Source of the DNA: Eubacterium sp.
GTDB lineage: Bacteria; Bacillota_A; Clostridia; Peptostreptococcales; Anaerovoracaceae
Reading direction: 5' to 3'
DNA: 8,333 bases
NCBI GenBank assembly: GCA_017425345.1
Contig: JAFOML010000033.1
Span: forward strand, 1-8,333
Shown: positions 6,792-8,333 of the stretch, piece by piece
How the letters are laid out: each line of letters begins with the position of its first letter
Numbering within the stretch: position 1 is the stretch's first letter
Notes under the pieces: generated by a model
Told to the model about the DNA's origin: nothing
Database searches by the model: none
Seen by the model: only the letters and a program-made list of their open reading frames with translations
Position numbers and translations under genes: made by a program

Positions 6792-7007
6792 TCATGGTAG
6801 CACCTCGCAAGAAAAATCGGACCCGTTATCAATAGTATACGAGTCCGATTTGGTATAGAAGAATTTGTTCTTCAGCACAGGATCAATCTCATAATCCATG
6901 ATTCCTGCATCCGTGATTTCCCTGGACATCCCGCCTGCGCCGGCAACCTGCCGGAGTTGAGATTCGAACGCTTTATAGAAATCCGATACGGTATATCGTC
7001 CATTCAT
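6792..7007 (-). pseudogene. 5' stub of a PucR-family transcriptional regulator gene
   Basis: A 71-codon frame whose first 50 or so residues resemble the N-terminal PucR domain (PF07905): TVSDFYKAF (6-14), then QVAGAGGMSREITDAGIMDY (20-39), then LKNKFFYT (45-52), matching the family pattern of a VAGE/G-GL-RE core followed by a FLLTT-like strand. Full-length PucR regulators are several hundred residues long and end in a helix-turn-helix domain, which is absent here. Initiation signals are intact: AAGGAGGG (7016-7023) lies 8 nt before the ATG, with a good promoter upstream. From residue 53 the sequence no longer looks like the family and codes for the stem of an intrinsic terminator, so mRNA should end before the stop codon. 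The best reading is a gene that lost most of its body by an internal deletion that kept its start and terminator. A functional short peptide or a leader/attenuator is less likely. Confidence 0.62.
6809..6851 (-). terminator. Intrinsic terminator on the minus strand, inside the regulator stub
   Basis: Read on the minus strand, AAATCGGACTCGT pairs with ACGGGTCCGATTT as a 13-bp stem with one G-U wobble and a 12-nt loop. It is followed by TTTTTCTT, of which the first three T belong to the stem. The wobble pair forms only in the minus-strand RNA, and only that strand has the T run, so the direction is clear. It begins directly after the codons for the last recognisable regulator residues and lies before the stop codon of the open frame. 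Confidence 0.72.
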
Positions 7008-7036
7008 CCGATGAGCCCTCCTTGCACTATACTTCG

Positions 7037-7065
7037 ATTATATATGTATTAATGGATAAATGCAA
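7037..7065 (-). promoter_or_regulatory. Minus-strand promoter of the regulator stub
   Basis: On the minus strand, TTGCAT (7065-7060), a 17-bp spacer, and TATAAT (7042-7037) make a near-consensus sigma-A promoter. It would start transcription near 7030, about 23 nt before the stub's ATG. It overlaps the left arm of the AT-rich inverted repeat, so the site could be autoregulated by the former full-length protein. Confidence 0.6.
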
Positions 7066-7095
7066 GCAATAGACTTTGTGCAATAATACATATAT
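7040..7095. repeat. AT-rich inverted repeat between divergent genes, candidate operator pair
   Basis: The sequence CAATAATACATATAT (7081-7095) and the reverse complement of 7040-7054, CATTAATACATATAT, agree at 14 of 15 positions; the arms are 26 bp apart. One arm overlaps the spacer and -10 of the minus-strand promoter. The other lies just upstream of the cyclodeaminase-family gene's own candidate promoter. Two oppositely facing copies in a divergent intergenic region suggest binding sites for a regulator, possibly the PucR protein now reduced to a stub. AT-richness raises the chance of coincidence. Confidence 0.5.
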
Positions 7096-7101
7096 TTCCG
7101 C

Positions 7102-7130
7102 TGGAACTTCCGTGCTGCAGAAAATATAAT
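7102..7130 (+). promoter_or_regulatory. Candidate promoter of the cyclodeaminase-family gene
   Basis: A perfect TATAAT (7125-7130) lies 25 nt before the ATG, with only a weak -35 (TGGAAC, 7102-7107, spacer 17). The -35 overlaps the small palindrome GGAA-C-TTCC (7103-7111). A weak -35 with a strong -10 fits an activator-dependent promoter, which is inference. Confidence 0.4.
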
Positions 7131-7154
7131 AAGGACAAAAGAAGGAGGTACATC

Positions 7155-8174
7155 ATGAAGATCAAAGTTCTGAGCAGAGCAGACCTCATCGACATTCTGG
7201 AAATGCCGGATGTCATCGCAGGGGTCGAAGCAGTATATAAAGCAAAAGCAAATGGCGATGTCGTCGCCTGGCCGCTGGTCGAGCATCGCTTCGACGGACA
7301 GGACGGCGCACTGATGGACATCCGATCCGGCGGAGCCTTTGGTGAGGTCGGAATCCACGGCGCCAAGCTCCTCAATAACTTCCCGGGCAACGCAGCCAAA
7401 GGACTTCCCGTTTTCACCGGCGTCCTGATGGCGTTCGATTCGACGACCGGCATCCCGATGGGAGTCATGGACGCTTCCTACATCACGAGCATGAGAACCG
7501 GAGCCGCCGCAGCGATCGGCGCGGCCGCGCTGGCGAGACCGGACAGCGAGAACCTGCTGCTGGTCGGCGCAGGACTGCAGTCCATCTTCCTGCTGGGGGC
7601 TACGCTCATCAAGATGCCGCAGCTGAAGAAGGTCAGAGTAATCGACACCTTCGCACCGGACAATGCGGCGAAATATGTTACGACCATCCGGAGCAGACTC
7701 CTGGACGAGCTGGGAATCGACGCTTCCGAGGTTGAGTTCGACGCAGCCTATGATATGAAAGAAGCGGCCTATGACAGCGACGTGATCCTGACCATCACAA
7801 GAGCCACCAGCCCGCTGATCATGAAGGACTGGCTCAAGCCGGGAACGCACCTGAGCTGCATCGGCGCAGACATGCTGGGAAAGGAAGAGATCGATCCGGA
7901 GATCTTCCGCACCGCGCGCGCATTCGCAGACGACGCCAGGCAGTGCTGCACCGTCGGCGAGATGGAGATCCCTGCCAAGATGGGAATCATCTCGCCCGAG
8001 ACCGTGACCGCTGAGATCGGTCAGGTCCTCGCAGGGCAGAAGCCGGGAAGACTCACACCGGAAGATATCACCGTATTTGACGCGACAGGCCTGGCCGCAC
8101 TTGACCTGGTAACCGCCAAAGCCGCCGTCAGATCCGCAGAGGCGAAGGGCCTCGGAACAACTGTAGAGATTTAA
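7155..8174 (+). CDS. Ornithine cyclodeaminase / mu-crystallin family protein
   Basis: 339 residues, full length for the family (PF02423), whose members are NAD(P)-dependent: ornithine cyclodeaminase, alanine dehydrogenase, ketimine reductase and related imine or amino acid enzymes. Visible motifs are GIHGAKLLNNFPGN (66-79) with Lys71, FDSTTGIPMGVMDASYIT (94-111), SMRTGAAAA (112-120) with Arg114 for carboxylate binding, the dinucleotide-binding LLLVGAGLQS (134-143), and CIGADMLGKEEID (235-247) with the catalytic-type Asp239, then FDATGLAALDLVTA (308-321). It starts after a near-perfect AAGGAGGT site (7142-7149), 5 nt before the ATG. It lies 451 bp beyond the thiolase operon, with its own promoter region divergent from the regulator stub. 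The substrate cannot be assigned; a link to the operon would imply an amino or keto acid precursor, but that is speculation. Confidence 0.87.
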   Translation: MKIKVLSRADLIDILEMPDVIAGVEAVYKAKANGDVVAWPLVEHRFDGQDGALMDIRSGGAFGEVGIHGAKLLNNFPGNAAKGLPVFTGVLMAFDSTTGIPMGVMDASYITSMRTGAAAAIGAAALARPDSENLLLVGAGLQSIFLLGATLIKMPQLKKVRVIDTFAPDNAAKYVTTIRSRLLDELGIDASEVEFDAAYDMKEAAYDSDVILTITRATSPLIMKDWLKPGTHLSCIGADMLGKEEIDPEIFRTARAFADDARQCCTVGEMEIPAKMGIISPETVTAEIGQVLAGQKPGRLTPEDITVFDATGLAALDLVTAKAAVRSAEAKGLGTTVEI

Positions 8175-8195
8175 GAGGCAAATATGAAAATTGAT

Positions 8196-8310
8196 AACGG
8201 GCGCCGGATGTCCCCCGCCTCTATAGGCGGCGGGTTCCATTTCCGACTTTCAGTGGTGGGTTATAATCCCCCACTGAAACCCGGAGGAGCTGAAGCTCCC
8301 GGCGCCCGTT
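8196..8310. other. Multi-hairpin structured element spanning the right repeat
   Basis: An outer inverted repeat, AACGGGCGCCGG (8196-8207) and CCGGCGCCCGTT (8299-8310), encloses three hairpins in a row: CCGCCT-CTAT-AGGCGG (8215-8230), the TTTCAGTGG/CCACTGAAA stem (8248-8279), and GGAGC-TGAA-GCTCC (8286-8299). Together they form a closed three-way multiloop that could fold as DNA or as RNA on either strand. The left arm of the outer helix lies outside the 104 bp that can be compared, because the window begins inside copy 1. There is no T run, so it is not a simple terminator. Such folding suits a structured RNA or the end of a mobile element. Confidence 0.6.
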
Positions 8311-8333
8311 GCAGTCGTTCGCTACGTCCTTGA
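8230..8333 (+). repeat. Right copy of the 104-bp structured direct repeat
   Basis: It matches positions 1-104 at 103 of 104 bases and is cut by the window end. The one change (C at 8270) breaks the 12-bp stem at one pair, but the stem can re-form with a single bulged T by pairing GGG (8258-8260) with CCC. It lies 55 bp after the stop codon of the cyclodeaminase-family gene, in the same orientation as the left copy. A 49-codon frame from 8184 runs through it to a stop at the window end, but reads as repeat sequence rather than a protein. Confidence 0.9.

Noticed and set aside
6823..6834. 12-nt match (ATTGATAACGGG) between the minus strand here and the plus strand at 8190-8201
   Set aside because: A 12-mer shared between two places in a window of this size is expected by chance a few times, and the flanks do not extend the match.
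8184..8333. A 49-codon plus-strand frame with a weak AGAGG site, running through the right repeat and ending exactly at the window edge
   Set aside because: Nearly all of it is the structured repeat, the same frame in the left copy also stops at 104, and it has no recognisable domain. It is most likely chance translation of hairpin DNA.

Overview
The window looks like chromosomal DNA from an anaerobic Gram-positive bacterium, most likely a member of the Clostridia. This is inferred from strong purine-rich Shine-Dalgarno sites before every gene, TTGnnn/TATAAT promoters, and a gene set of fermentative type (butyrate-kinase family kinase, phosphotransacylase, OFA-type transporter, PucR-type regulator remnant). 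No rRNA or marker gene is present, so the taxonomy is tentative.

Layout. A 104-bp sequence at the left edge (1-104) recurs at the right edge (8230-8333), in the same orientation and with one mismatch. Between the copies, six plus-strand genes sit close together (gaps of 13-35 bp, 184-6703): an SCP-x type thiolase, a DUF35 zinc-ribbon/OB-fold protein fused to two acyl carrier protein domains, a Pta/Ptb-family phosphotransacylase, a butyrate-kinase family kinase, an acyl-ACP thioesterase, and an OFA-family MFS transporter. A roughly 450-bp region follows (6704-7154). It holds the 5' stub of a minus-strand PucR-family regulator gene that runs straight into an intrinsic terminator, plus divergent promoters around an AT-rich inverted repeat. 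An ornithine cyclodeaminase/mu-crystallin family gene (7155-8174) and the second repeat copy close the window.

How the genes may work together (inference). The thiolase and the DUF35 protein would form one acyl-transfer or C-C cleaving enzyme, as in known thiolase-DUF35 complexes, but here the partner carries its own tandem ACPs. The acyl group could stay on an enzyme-borne phosphopantetheine arm, pass to phosphate through the phosphotransacylase, and give ATP plus a free carboxylate through the kinase. The thioesterase would be a hydrolytic exit, and the OFA transporter could exchange the acid product or substrate. This would be substrate-level phosphorylation from an ACP thioester rather than a CoA thioester, and I know of no described pathway with this gene set. 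The substrate is not evident. The cyclodeaminase-family enzyme has its own promoter region and may or may not belong to the same pathway.
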